From assembly GCA_016937945.1 (NCBI GenBank), contig JAFGVP010000025.1, positions 1 to 64,000 of the forward strand: 64,000 nt of DNA, read 5' to 3'. This document shows positions 24,530 to 32,513 of this stretch, piece by piece. Made by a program: the position numbers and the translations under genes. The DNA comes from Pontiellaceae bacterium. GTDB lineage: Bacteria; Verrucomicrobiota; Kiritimatiellia; Kiritimatiellales; Pontiellaceae. The stretch's first letter is position 1, and each line of letters starts with the position of its first letter. Below the pieces are notes generated by a model. The model saw only the letters and a program-made list of their open reading frames with translations, had not been told where the DNA came from and ran no database searches.

Positions 24530-26257
24530 TCAGAAGTGCCGGATTGCAGAGACAAAAAGCTGGTGCTTATAGGTATCGGAATAGACTGCTTTTTCCGGTA
24601 GCAGCGATCCCATCACATCGTTGCCCTGCTCAAAGATGTAGGCAATATCCAGAACGGTTTTCCCCATCGCCTGCCCGAGCGAAATCCCGGAACCGAGACT
24701 GAAGCCCCAGTATTCATCGGGCTGACCGTCCGCCGGTCGCTGCTCCCAGAAAAGGCCTCCCCTTAGCGGGATTTCCGTCTGGGAAAAAACACACAGATAC
24801 TCTCCACCGAGCCGGACCGACCAGCAATCGTCAAGGGCGGATGATGCGTGTGGTTCCCCGTTGACCGGATTGATCCTTGCCTCCCCTTCCGCCTGATAAC
24901 TGAATTGCGACCAGCAGGTCTGGCTGATATCCATGGAGGTGTAGAACCGGTCGGTCCACCGCAGCAGCGCCCCGACCGACCAGTAGAGCGGGAAAGTATA
25001 CTCCACATCACGTTTCTGCGTTTCGGAAAAGGTTGAACTGGCCACCTCAACAAGATTGCTGTCAAAGGTCGATACCCGATGATCAATGCGCTTGGTCTGG
25101 CGACCGTAACCCGTCCATGGAAGATCCAGTGCGGCCCCGACCGTCAGCTTTTCACTGGCGGTCCAGAGCGCACCCAGCGTGGCATTCACTCCGTAAAAAT
25201 CCTCGGTGCTGTTCAGCTCCCGATAACGCCCCTCCACGGAATAGGCATCGGTCTGGACATTGGTTTCCACCGTCGTGAAGGCATAGGATTCGGATCCAGT
25301 GAAAGAATTGGTTCTCGGATCAAACGGAGGTCCATCGTAATACACGCCGGACCAGTTGAGATCAACCGTGGTGTCGTATGTGTCGGTGATGGTCGCGAAA
25401 CTGTCCGAGGTGCCGGCATAATCTGCCGTCATGGAAGAACGGATCGGATTCCCCCGACTCGCCCCGTCTGTATAAATGTTAACGGAAACCCCGAGAGAAA
25501 AACGGGGGGAAACGTCCATCGCAAACGACGGCGAAAACGCATCAATCGTTCCGCTCTGCCGAAAATCAATCCCGGAGAGCAGCGCAGAGGTGAGCAACTG
25601 ATCGATCTCCGTGCTTATGTCTGTTGATACCGCCTGCACAAGCGTACCCGTCTGAAAAGGATCTCCGAACGGTCGTTCATCTACATCGGTGACGGTCGCA
25701 TTGGTCACACTGCTGAGCGACTGCTGGTTGTTCCCGTTGAAGAGCGCGGAAAACTCCATGGTAAAGTCGTAGGCTTCCTGATAGTTGAACGAAAAGACCG
25801 CATTCCGTTCGCCGATAATAAAAGGATACACGCCGCTGAGATAGTTGAGCTCCCGGCTGAAATACCGATCCTCCCCGGTCGCGAGATGATCGGTCCTTGA
25901 ATCGTGCAGATCCTCCCGGGCCGAAAAGCGGTAAACCGCCGATATTTCGGGTGACTCCAATTGGACCAATCCGGCAGGATTCCATGATGCCGCGGTGGCA
26001 TCGTCGGCCACGGCGGTAAAAGCGCCCGCCTGCCCCAGTGCACGCGCACCGGACCCGACGGGAAGCGGTGCCGCAAAAATCGTCGGCGGGCGGAATCCAG
26101 CGTTCTGCGGCGGTTCAGGATCTGCGAGATCGGCATCGGCAATATCGATCACAACCTCCCCAACCGGCGTCAGGAGGGTAACGGAGACCGCCATGCTCAT
26201 TCCCGGCAAGCCGAGAATGAACGACATCAGCAACATTTTGACAAAAACACGCCTCAC
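24530..26257 (-). CDS. FadL/OmpP1-like outer-membrane beta-barrel protein
   Basis: A 575-aa exported protein. The conserved block VGSGARALGQAGAFTAVADD and the ATAASWNPAGL that follows it (about residues 70-103) is the hallmark of the OmpP1/FadL and PorV-like barrel family, in which hydrophobic compounds or secreted proteins cross the outer membrane. The rest alternates aromatic and polar residues as expected of a barrel, with long loops around 170-330, and it ends in KHQLFVSAIRHF, a C-terminal Phe typical of barrel insertion. The start is a GTG at 26257 without a clear ribosome site; an ATG at 26236 would also give a signal peptide. It is divergent from the sigma/caspase operon, and the two share a 208-base gap with a strong inverted repeat, so common regulation is plausible. 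Confidence 0.8.
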   Translation of the reverse strand: MRRVFVKMLLMSFILGLPGMSMAVSVTLLTPVGEVVIDIADADLADPEPPQNAGFRPPTIFAAPLPVGSGARALGQAGAFTAVADDATAASWNPAGLVQLESPEISAVYRFSAREDLHDSRTDHLATGEDRYFSRELNYLSGVYPFIIGERNAVFSFNYQEAYDFTMEFSALFNGNNQQSLSSVTNATVTDVDERPFGDPFQTGTLVQAVSTDISTEIDQLLTSALLSGIDFRQSGTIDAFSPSFAMDVSPRFSLGVSVNIYTDGASRGNPIRSSMTADYAGTSDSFATITDTYDTTVDLNWSGVYYDGPPFDPRTNSFTGSESYAFTTVETNVQTDAYSVEGRYRELNSTEDFYGVNATLGALWTASEKLTVGAALDLPWTGYGRQTKRIDHRVSTFDSNLVEVASSTFSETQKRDVEYTFPLYWSVGALLRWTDRFYTSMDISQTCWSQFSYQAEGEARINPVNGEPHASSALDDCWSVRLGGEYLCVFSQTEIPLRGGLFWEQRPADGQPDEYWGFSLGSGISLGQAMGKTVLDIAYIFEQGNDVMGSLLPEKAVYSDTYKHQLFVSAIRHF

Positions 26258-26324
26258 AATGCGCGGAGTTGTATCACAGGAAGAGCCAACAGCTAACGCA
26301 TTAAATTAATTAAAGTCGGCATCG

Positions 26325-26345
26325 ATGTGGGGATTTCCCCCACAT
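26325..26345. promoter_or_regulatory. Perfect GTGGGG inverted repeat in divergent promoter
   Basis: ATGTGGGG (26325-26332) and CCCCACAT (26338-26345) form a perfect 8-bp inverted repeat around ATTTC. It lies about midway between the FadL-like gene and the sigma-factor gene that heads the caspase operon. As the best-formed member of the GGGGA repeat set it is a candidate operator or sigma-dependent element for both directions. Confidence 0.55.
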
Positions 26346-26465
26346 TATCTCCAGTAAAAACTACTATACATTACCGCTGCAATTGTCATTCTTGGCAACA
26401 GGATGACCCGGATAGCGATTCGAAGGATTTCTCTCAGGACAGGCGCTTCGCAAGTGTAGGCACTC

Positions 26466-27080
26466 ATGGAACGTAAACTTTCAGCTTCAGATAAAAAACT
26501 GATTCAGATCAGTCGCAAAGACCGTGCAGACAGCTGGTCCGTACTGCATGCGCAGTTTGATCCGCTCATCGAATCCATCGTGCGCTGGCCGAAATGGAAC
26601 TTTACCGAGGACGAACAGAGGGATGTCAGCCAGAACATTCACGTTCAGCTTCAGTCTGCCCTGCCGAAATTCCGTGAGCAGTGCTCGTTGAAGTGGTTTG
26701 TAAAACGCATTGCCATGAACCAGTGCATTGACGAAATCCGGCGGCAGAAAAAGTGGCGGACCTTTATGACGCCTCTCACCCAGCAGAAAACCGACGGAAC
26801 GTGGAATGAGATGGAGCTGGCTAATTTTGCGGCACCGGACCCGTCCGATGAAGCCGAACAGAATGAACGCCGGCAGTGCCTGTACACCGCGCTCAGCCAG
26901 CTGCATGATACCTGCAGGCAAAGCATCAGCATGCATTACCTGAAACATATGTCATACAAGGATATGGCCGCACAGCTCGGCATTTCCGTGAACACCGTGG
27001 GAAGCCGGCTTAATAAATGCCTCGATAAACTCCAGAAGGAGATGAGAAAACAGCCGCTGTTTGAAAGGACCGAACGATGA
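26466..27080 (+). CDS. RNA polymerase sigma factor, ECF family, head of caspase operon
   Basis: A 204-aa ECF-type sigma factor. Region 2 covers about 25-95: FDPLIESIVRWPKWNFTEDE, then DVSQNIHVQLQSALPKFREQ and the RIAMNQCIDEIRRQKKWR segment that binds the -10 element. Region 4 (about 140-195) has ALSQLHDTCRQSISMHYLKH and the helix-turn-helix YKDMAAQLGISVNTVGSRL. The ATG at 26466 has a short AGG site. Its stop overlaps the start of the next gene by four bases (ATGA), and that gene encodes a membrane anti-sigma-like protein, so this is a sigma/anti-sigma pair. It probably activates its own operon and perhaps the divergent FadL-like gene. Confidence 0.88.
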   Translation: MERKLSASDKKLIQISRKDRADSWSVLHAQFDPLIESIVRWPKWNFTEDEQRDVSQNIHVQLQSALPKFREQCSLKWFVKRIAMNQCIDEIRRQKKWRTFMTPLTQQKTDGTWNEMELANFAAPDPSDEAEQNERRQCLYTALSQLHDTCRQSISMHYLKHMSYKDMAAQLGISVNTVGSRLNKCLDKLQKEMRKQPLFERTER

Positions 27081-27757
27081 AGGATGTAAAGGATATGGTT
27101 TGGGCCTACCTGCACGATGAACTTTCGGCAGCAGATCAGCACCGTTTTGAAGAGGCTCTCTCAACCGACGAAACGTTGCGCAGTTTACTGAATGAATGCC
27201 GGACAACGCATGATGAGATCACACAGCTGGCCGATGAACAACTGACCGATCAGCTTCTCGCCGAATGGGAATCCGAACACCCCGAATTCGCTGAAAAGAG
27301 AGAAGCTCCCCCGAAGGGCCGGATCATCCGGTTCACCCTGCCGTTGGCCGCCGCTGCTGCGGCTGCGGTAATCATGCTTCAGCTTCTTCCCCTTCAGCAG
27401 GAACCGATTCACTGGCAGCGCACGGCATACGGCTCTGCCCCGCAGTTGCGAGGGGAACTGGGCGCCGACCTGATGTACAGCCGTTCCGAGCTGAGACAAA
27501 TCGATCACGAACTGCGCAAGGCCATCAACGACGAACTCCGTTCTCGGCCGGAACCGGAACCGTGGTCGCTTCAGATCCGCCTGCAGGAACTGGCTGATGG
27601 CTATATTGCGATCGAAGTCAGCGGATCTCCGAAAGAGAATCCCGAAGCACTGAAGATATGGCAGGCCACCTTTCAAGGACTCCGGGAATTCCAGACAAAC
27701 CTCCCGGAATTTTCCGAAAGGATCGTGACTGATCTCGTGGCACGGGATATTCCATGA
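27077..27757 (+). CDS. Anti-sigma-factor-like single-pass membrane protein
   Basis: A 226-aa protein with the layout of a membrane anti-sigma factor. The N-terminal ~45 residues (VWAYLHDELSAADQHRFEEA...LRSLLNECR) follow the pattern of anti-sigma N-terminal helical domains, but the usual zinc-binding His-x3-Cys-x2-Cys is absent, so it would be a zinc-less version. One membrane helix lies at about 86-104 (LPLAAAAAAAVIMLQLLPL), leaving ~120 residues outside the cytoplasm with a long helical part (SRSELRQIDHELRKAINDEL) and a beta-rich end. Both its start and stop overlap its neighbours by ATGA. I infer that it holds the upstream sigma factor and is released by a periplasmic event; a protease encoded in the same operon is an obvious candidate. 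Confidence 0.75.
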   Translation: MKDVKDMVWAYLHDELSAADQHRFEEALSTDETLRSLLNECRTTHDEITQLADEQLTDQLLAEWESEHPEFAEKREAPPKGRIIRFTLPLAAAAAAAVIMLQLLPLQQEPIHWQRTAYGSAPQLRGELGADLMYSRSELRQIDHELRKAINDELRSRPEPEPWSLQIRLQELADGYIAIEVSGSPKENPEALKIWQATFQGLREFQTNLPEFSERIVTDLVARDIP

Positions 27758-29655
27758 AGACACGTCGACGAGTCGACCTGAGCTGGTTGCTGTTCATACT
27801 GCCTTTTATTGCCGCCGGCTGTGCGTCCATCAAAGGAGGCCGGTCGGACGACCCGCATCTTATAACCCATCATACCTGGTGGAACTATTATCTGCGCGGA
27901 CGGCTATATCTGCAGGAAGCGGAATACGCCAAGGCACAGAACGACTTTGAAACCGCGCTGGGCCGTATTCCAGGAGCGCGCTATCCCTATGAATTGGATC
28001 GCTGGCGGGTTCGTACATACGGCATGCATATGCTGGAGGGCTATTTCCCCCATCGCGAACTCGGCATCAGTCTCTTTTACCAGCAGCAGTATGAGGAATC
28101 GCTGAAGCTGATCGAAACCTCCCTGAGCATGGAACCTTCGGCCCGCGCCCGGTTTTACATCAACCGCATTCATGAACAGCTGGCCCGCGATGCCGCACCG
28201 CCGCCTTCAATTCAAATTGATGCCCTGCCCAGATGGATCAACCGCCGCACGCTGGCGCTGCTGGGCACAGCCACGGCCTCGAACCGCGTAGCTGCAGTAT
28301 CGATCAACGGCGAACCGGAATTCATTGAATTGGCCCGCAACACCATATCCTTCGGGAGGGAACTGATCCTTAAAGAGGGCGAAAACCGCGTTCAGGTGAT
28401 AGCAAAAGATTTAAACGGGAAACAGACCGCCACAAATTTAACTGTCATGGCCGACTGGATGCCTCCGCAGATCTCGTTGCGCCGCAACGGTTCGGATATC
28501 GCTTTCGATTGTTCCGATGCGCTAGGACTGCGGCAGCTCAACATCAACGGTCAATTCATCGAACTCAGCGGAACAGAATACACGCAGAACATCCCCGTTC
28601 AGACCGATGAACCGCTGCGGCTGGAAGTTTCCGACCTTGCCGGCAACACGACCGCGTGGACTCTCTCTGAAAAGGAATTGCGGCATCTGACTCAAAGCGG
28701 TGCCGCCGGACCGCCCAGCATTGATCTCCATAATGCCGGCACAACCATTACGCAGTTTGTTCCGGAATATGAGCTCGATATCCGGGCCGCCGATGATACG
28801 GCGCTGCGATCGGTCGAATTCAACGGGACCGATCTGCTGGCTTCGGCATCGCCTCTTTTCCGCTCGCTGTACCGGATTCCGCTGGCTGAGGGTACCAACC
28901 GGCTGGAGGTTGCCGCGGAGGACTTTGACGGCAACCGTACCGAAAAAACAATGACCGTGATTTATCGGGAACCTGCCTATCTGGACAGCATTTACCGCCT
29001 TGCAGCCATGCTCTCGCCCCTGACCGGCGAAATTTCATCGCCCGCCCAGGCCCGGCGTATCGACAGCATTATCGGACAGAAACTCACCACGCCGCCGGTG
29101 CGGTTTTACCTGATTGCCGGTAGCGAGGAACTCTCCCGGCTGCAGCAGGAGCAGATGATTTCCGAAAGCACCTTTGCGGATCCGCGCGCCATGCTCAGAA
29201 AGGGCCGGGATCTTGATGCCGACCTTGTTTTCATCAACCGGATTCTGTCGGAAGCGCCGGGGCAGACGGTTTATACGCAGGTGCTGGATGCGCACTCCGG
29301 CGATCAGCTCTTCATCGAAGATATCTATGTGGAGGATCCGGCGGAAGTGCCGGCGCAGCTCGACGGGCTCGTCATGAAAATCGAACAGCGATTCCCGCTC
29401 ATCGAGGGGCGTATCCAAAAGCAGCACGACGGATTAGCCATCAATGCCGGCGAGGCCCAGGGGGTCCAGAACGGACTGCGACTGCTGGTGATCCGATCCG
29501 AGGGAACCTTTGCACAGGGCCGAATCCTGAAACACGAAAACCGTCCGGTGGAAGTTGTTGTTTCCGAGGTTGAAAGAGAAAGCGCGCAGATTATAATGCC
29601 GCGCGGACAATTCGGAGAATCCGCGTTACCGGGAGACTATGTTTTTTCGAGATGA
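27754..29655 (+). CDS. Large lipoprotein with TPR-like, Ig-like and CsgG-like parts
   Basis: A 633-aa predicted lipoprotein (IAAGC, Cys23). Residues about 45-150 look like TPR helices (RGRLYLQEAEYAKAQNDFET; YQQQYEESLKLIETSLSMEP). Residues about 150-410 hold three Ig-like units, each ending in a GENRVQVIAKDLNGKQT-type motif (EGTNRLEVAAEDFDGNRTEK is the clearest). Residues about 420-560 resemble the CsgG/LpoB-like fold (PVRFYLIAGSEELSRLQQEQ, then LDADLVFINRIL). The end (GLAINAGEAQGVQNGLRLLV) resembles the flagellar-assembly FlgT C-terminal domain. The caspase-like protein that follows has a matching CsgG-like plus C-terminal pair. ATGA overlaps join it to the genes on both sides. It may be an outer-membrane partner or adaptor of the caspase-like lipoprotein. 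Confidence 0.75.
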   Translation: MKTRRRVDLSWLLFILPFIAAGCASIKGGRSDDPHLITHHTWWNYYLRGRLYLQEAEYAKAQNDFETALGRIPGARYPYELDRWRVRTYGMHMLEGYFPHRELGISLFYQQQYEESLKLIETSLSMEPSARARFYINRIHEQLARDAAPPPSIQIDALPRWINRRTLALLGTATASNRVAAVSINGEPEFIELARNTISFGRELILKEGENRVQVIAKDLNGKQTATNLTVMADWMPPQISLRRNGSDIAFDCSDALGLRQLNINGQFIELSGTEYTQNIPVQTDEPLRLEVSDLAGNTTAWTLSEKELRHLTQSGAAGPPSIDLHNAGTTITQFVPEYELDIRAADDTALRSVEFNGTDLLASASPLFRSLYRIPLAEGTNRLEVAAEDFDGNRTEKTMTVIYREPAYLDSIYRLAAMLSPLTGEISSPAQARRIDSIIGQKLTTPPVRFYLIAGSEELSRLQQEQMISESTFADPRAMLRKGRDLDADLVFINRILSEAPGQTVYTQVLDAHSGDQLFIEDIYVEDPAEVPAQLDGLVMKIEQRFPLIEGRIQKQHDGLAINAGEAQGVQNGLRLLVIRSEGTFAQGRILKHENRPVEVVVSEVERESAQIIMPRGQFGESALPGDYVFSR

Positions 29656-31292
29656 AAACCTGCGTACAGAAGATCCTGTTCGGAACGATACTGCTGCTGA
29701 TCGCGGCATGTGGTCGGCAGGCTGTGCATACGGTTTCCGATCTTCCGACTCCCGGCGAAAGCCGACCGCTGAATTATCATGCACTCGTCATTGGAATCAG
29801 CGACTATTCCGCCACGGGCTGGCCGAATCTGGGAACCGCCGGCGATGACGCCGTTGCAATGGGAAAGATTCTTCACGAACAGTATGGATTTGACGTGGTT
29901 GAACTGACGGAATCGCAGGCCACCCGAGGGAGCATCCTTCGCGCGCTCGACCAGATGATGCAGCTGGGCGAAGACGATGCGTTGCTGATCTATTTCGCAG
30001 GACACGGCTACTATGACAAACAGATGAACGAAGGATACTGGATTCCTTACGGCGCGCACCGCATGCGGGAAGAATTGCCGGCTAAGGAGGACTGGCTCTG
30101 GACCAGCAGCATCAACCGGGTGGTAACCGCCCTGCCCGCTCGGCATGTTCTTCTGATGGCCGATACCTGCTATGGCGGTGCCCTGTTCCGGGGAGAGCAC
30201 GAACCGGAAAAAACCAGCACATGGTATCGGCGCGCCATGCAGGTCCCATCCCGTTTTGTCATCACCAGCGGAAACCTCGAACCCGTGCTCGACAGCGGAA
30301 TCCGGCACAGCATCTTTGCACAGGAAATTCTGAACTACCTCCAATACACCGATAACGAAGTGTTTTCCGCATCAGATATTGCCATCGCCATTCGGTCACG
30401 GGTCAGCGAACTTACCGGACAGCTCGTCCGCATGGGTCCGCTGGTGTCTCCGGCAAATGCCGGGGGAGAGTTTATCTTCATGCGGAATCATGCCGGAGTG
30501 ATTGCTCCCGCGCCGGAGGAGATCGTACCGGCCGAGGATGACCTGATTGAAACCGGCGGAATGCGCGGAAGCCTCGACCAACTGGTGGATCGCATGGGCC
30601 GTTTTTCAAGCCCCGGGTCCGGCGCATCGGTCCGGCCGCGCGTATTGGCCTGCATGGGTCCGGATGGAGACGATCCCAACGAAGTGTCCATCGTACGTAG
30701 CCGCCTCGTGGAAAACTTGAACAAGGCCGGCGGATATATTCTGGTTGAGCGGGATGATCTCGATACCCTGCTGAACGAAATAAAACTCGGTCGTTCCGAG
30801 CTGGCCGACAGCCGCGCGGCCACGGAGATCGGAAAACTGCTGCCGGCAAGTCTGATCCTGTTTGGCGAAATTATTCCGATCGGCGATCGGCAGGAGATCC
30901 ACATCCGGATTGTCGATACCGAAACTTCGCGCGTACTCAGCTCATCCTCAGCATCCTACGGAGCCTACGATGAACTCGACTCCGCCTGCCGCCGACTGGC
31001 AGACCGGGTCATGGAAACCATGAACGAAGCGCGTCCTCTGCTTCTCTATGCCCAATGCACCGATAAAGGAACCCTGCTTGCAAACTGGGGACGGTATCAC
31101 GGCGCGCGCATCGGCGAAACCTTTGAGATCATAACCCGCGTGGCAGCCGGTACGGTGTCGCAGAAAGACATTCCCCTAGGAACGGCAACGATCCTTCTGA
31201 TGGACGAGGAAAAAGCCGAACTTCAGCCGGATTGGGATGATTCAAGCCTTGGCCGGGCCACCACTAACCTGTGGCTGAAAGCAGTTCTCTGA
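29652..31292 (+). CDS. Caspase-like (C14, orthocaspase) lipoprotein
   Basis: A 546-aa predicted lipoprotein (lipobox IAAC, Cys20) with a caspase-fold protease domain at about residues 40-300. The catalytic pair is visible: His118 in LLIYFAGHGYYD and Cys173 in HVLLMADTCYGG, spaced as in caspases and metacaspases. The entry motif HALVIGISDYSATGWPNLGTA and TAGDDAVAMGKILHEQYGFD also fit the family. Residues about 325-450 resemble CsgG/LpoB-like domains (LVENLNKAGGYILVERDDLD, then SLILFGEIIPIGD), and the last ~80 residues form a small beta domain (GRYHGARIGETFEII). Active caspases anchored on the outside of a membrane and coupled to a sigma/anti-sigma pair are unusual. The target is unknown; the anti-sigma protein or the large lipoprotein upstream are natural guesses. 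Its last 29 bases overlap the LuxR-type gene on the other strand. Confidence 0.85.
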   Translation: MKTCVQKILFGTILLLIAACGRQAVHTVSDLPTPGESRPLNYHALVIGISDYSATGWPNLGTAGDDAVAMGKILHEQYGFDVVELTESQATRGSILRALDQMMQLGEDDALLIYFAGHGYYDKQMNEGYWIPYGAHRMREELPAKEDWLWTSSINRVVTALPARHVLLMADTCYGGALFRGEHEPEKTSTWYRRAMQVPSRFVITSGNLEPVLDSGIRHSIFAQEILNYLQYTDNEVFSASDIAIAIRSRVSELTGQLVRMGPLVSPANAGGEFIFMRNHAGVIAPAPEEIVPAEDDLIETGGMRGSLDQLVDRMGRFSSPGSGASVRPRVLACMGPDGDDPNEVSIVRSRLVENLNKAGGYILVERDDLDTLLNEIKLGRSELADSRAATEIGKLLPASLILFGEIIPIGDRQEIHIRIVDTETSRVLSSSSASYGAYDELDSACRRLADRVMETMNEARPLLLYAQCTDKGTLLANWGRYHGARIGETFEIITRVAAGTVSQKDIPLGTATILLMDEEKAELQPDWDDSSLGRATTNLWLKAVL

Positions 31293-31965
31293 CGACGTCG
31301 TCATCGGCACCCGAAAGGCCCCGGCGGGCGGCGCTCCGCATAAAATTAATCGCAGCATACTGCAGATCCGCTCCCGATTTCAGCCCCATCTTGCTCCGAA
31401 TCCGTTCCCGATAGCTCTCAACGGTTTTAATGCTCAAGTTCATCTTTTCCGCAACACGCTTGGGAACATATCCGCAGCCGATCAGGAAAAAAACTTCAGA
31501 TTCACGGACTGAGAGCGCCAGTAGCAAGTGATTCGGTATACTCTCTTTCAGCTTTGCTTTGGAAAGCGCGCTGAGAAAGGGCGTTCCACGGCCGGCGGTC
31601 CGAATGGCCTGGATCAGATCATTCAGAGAATCCTCAACTGAAACATATCCGTCAGCGCCGGACCGCAATGCCTGTTCAATGTAGGTATTCTCAAATTCAG
31701 AATCGCACGTCAGGGCAATCACCGACAATCCGGCATTGCTTCGCTTCAGATTTCGGATTGAGGATAACCCCGCACTGCACTTAAGCGAAATATTCATCAC
31801 GAGAACCTGGGGTTTATACAGGTCAATCTGAGCAGAGGCGTCCTCCACGGTAGACGCCACGGAACACACCTCGATCCATGGCTCCCTCCGAAGCCGGTCA
31901 ATCAGCGCCTCGCGCAATAAACAATGCCCCTGAGAAACAACAACCCGAATCCGTTCGTGCTGCAT
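31264..31965 (-). CDS. LuxR/NarL-type regulator with degenerate receiver domain
   Basis: A 233-aa protein with the response-regulator layout, receiver then LuxR helix-turn-helix (LSVRESEVFFLIGCGYVPKR; NLSIKTVESYRERIRSKMGL). The receiver lacks the phosphorylation machinery: the acidic pair is Gln12-Gly13 (VVVSQGH instead of VDDH), the phospho-acceptor Asp is Asn58 (LVMNISL) and the usual Lys in GYLLK is Val (GYVSVED). It should therefore not be switched by phosphate transfer and may sense a ligand or act constitutively. The ATG at 31965 has a strong AGGAGGG site. It is encoded against the caspase operon, overlapping its last 29 bases, and its own upstream region carries GGGGAA repeats, which could be its binding sites. 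No histidine kinase is adjacent. Confidence 0.85.
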   Translation of the reverse strand: MQHERIRVVVSQGHCLLREALIDRLRREPWIEVCSVASTVEDASAQIDLYKPQVLVMNISLKCSAGLSSIRNLKRSNAGLSVIALTCDSEFENTYIEQALRSGADGYVSVEDSLNDLIQAIRTAGRGTPFLSALSKAKLKESIPNHLLLALSVRESEVFFLIGCGYVPKRVAEKMNLSIKTVESYRERIRSKMGLKSGADLQYAAINFMRSAARRGLSGADDDVVRELLSATG

Positions 31966-32279
31966 AATACTACCCTCCTGTTGAGATTCATCACTCCTGA
32001 TTTTCTCTTCAGTCGGATACCCGCGGGGAATCTTCCCCTAAAAATGCAGAAAAATTCCCCACACGGGAAATCGAAGCATAAGCAGACAGAAACAGCATAA
32101 AGAAATGTGCAGCAACCGGACAGGCGGGGTCCCTGCCATGCGTATGGAGCAAAGAATTCAGACATCTGAAATCTCCGCCATTGATCACACATTAAGCTTC
32201 CCGGAGCCGTTTTTCCCGATACGTTCAAATCGCATCCTGCTTTGCCCGACGCCGGACCGGGTGGAGGGACGAAATGGAA
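31966..32279. other. Upstream region of the pseudo-receiver regulator
   Basis: No gene is seen in these ~310 bases. The first ~100 bases before the regulator's ATG carry the clustered GGGGAA/TTCCCC repeats (32019-32066). The rest, up to the stop of the small Cys-rich gene, holds nothing I can identify. Confidence 0.5.
32019..32066. promoter_or_regulatory. Clustered GGGGAA/TTCCCC inverted repeats
   Basis: GGGGAATCTTCCCC at 32025-32038 is a perfect palindrome. A further TTCCCC at 32055-32060, followed by ACACGGG, pairs with the preceding CCCGCGGGGAA, so two alternative inverted repeats exist. They lie 60-100 bases upstream of the pseudo-receiver LuxR gene. Autoregulation by that protein is a reasonable guess. 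Confidence 0.5.
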
Positions 32280-32513
32280 TCAGAGAGAAATGCATTCGGA
32301 AAAGCGATTGGATTCCCGGAAGCAGACACATTGATCATGCGCATCCAGCAAGGAGGATAACTCTTCCTGAGACAATTCGTGAAAGGTCCATCGTTCGATC
32401 GCATGGAGATCATTCGACCTGAGCCTGCCCAGAGGACAGTGAGGTAACGAGTCCTCAAAGGGACACTCAACAAGAATCCCGAACAACCTTGCCTTTCTGA
32501 CGAACTCATCCAT
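32280..32513 (-). CDS. Small Cys-rich hypothetical protein
   Basis: A 77-aa protein with ATG at 32513 preceded by a GGGGTGAG ribosome site; the longer open frame to 32585 lacks one. The sequence has an ordered look: CPFEDSLPHCPLGRLR (Cys17, Cys26), then FHELSQEELSSLLDAHDQC with His59 and Cys62, and a further Cys64. The spaced Cys/His residues could bind a metal, and the acidic helix before His59 is amphipathic. No signal peptide. Divergent from the large repeat protein and in the same direction as the pseudo-receiver regulator, 314 bases away. Function unknown. Confidence 0.6.
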   Translation of the reverse strand: MDEFVRKARLFGILVECPFEDSLPHCPLGRLRSNDLHAIERWTFHELSQEELSSLLDAHDQCVCFRESNRFSECISL

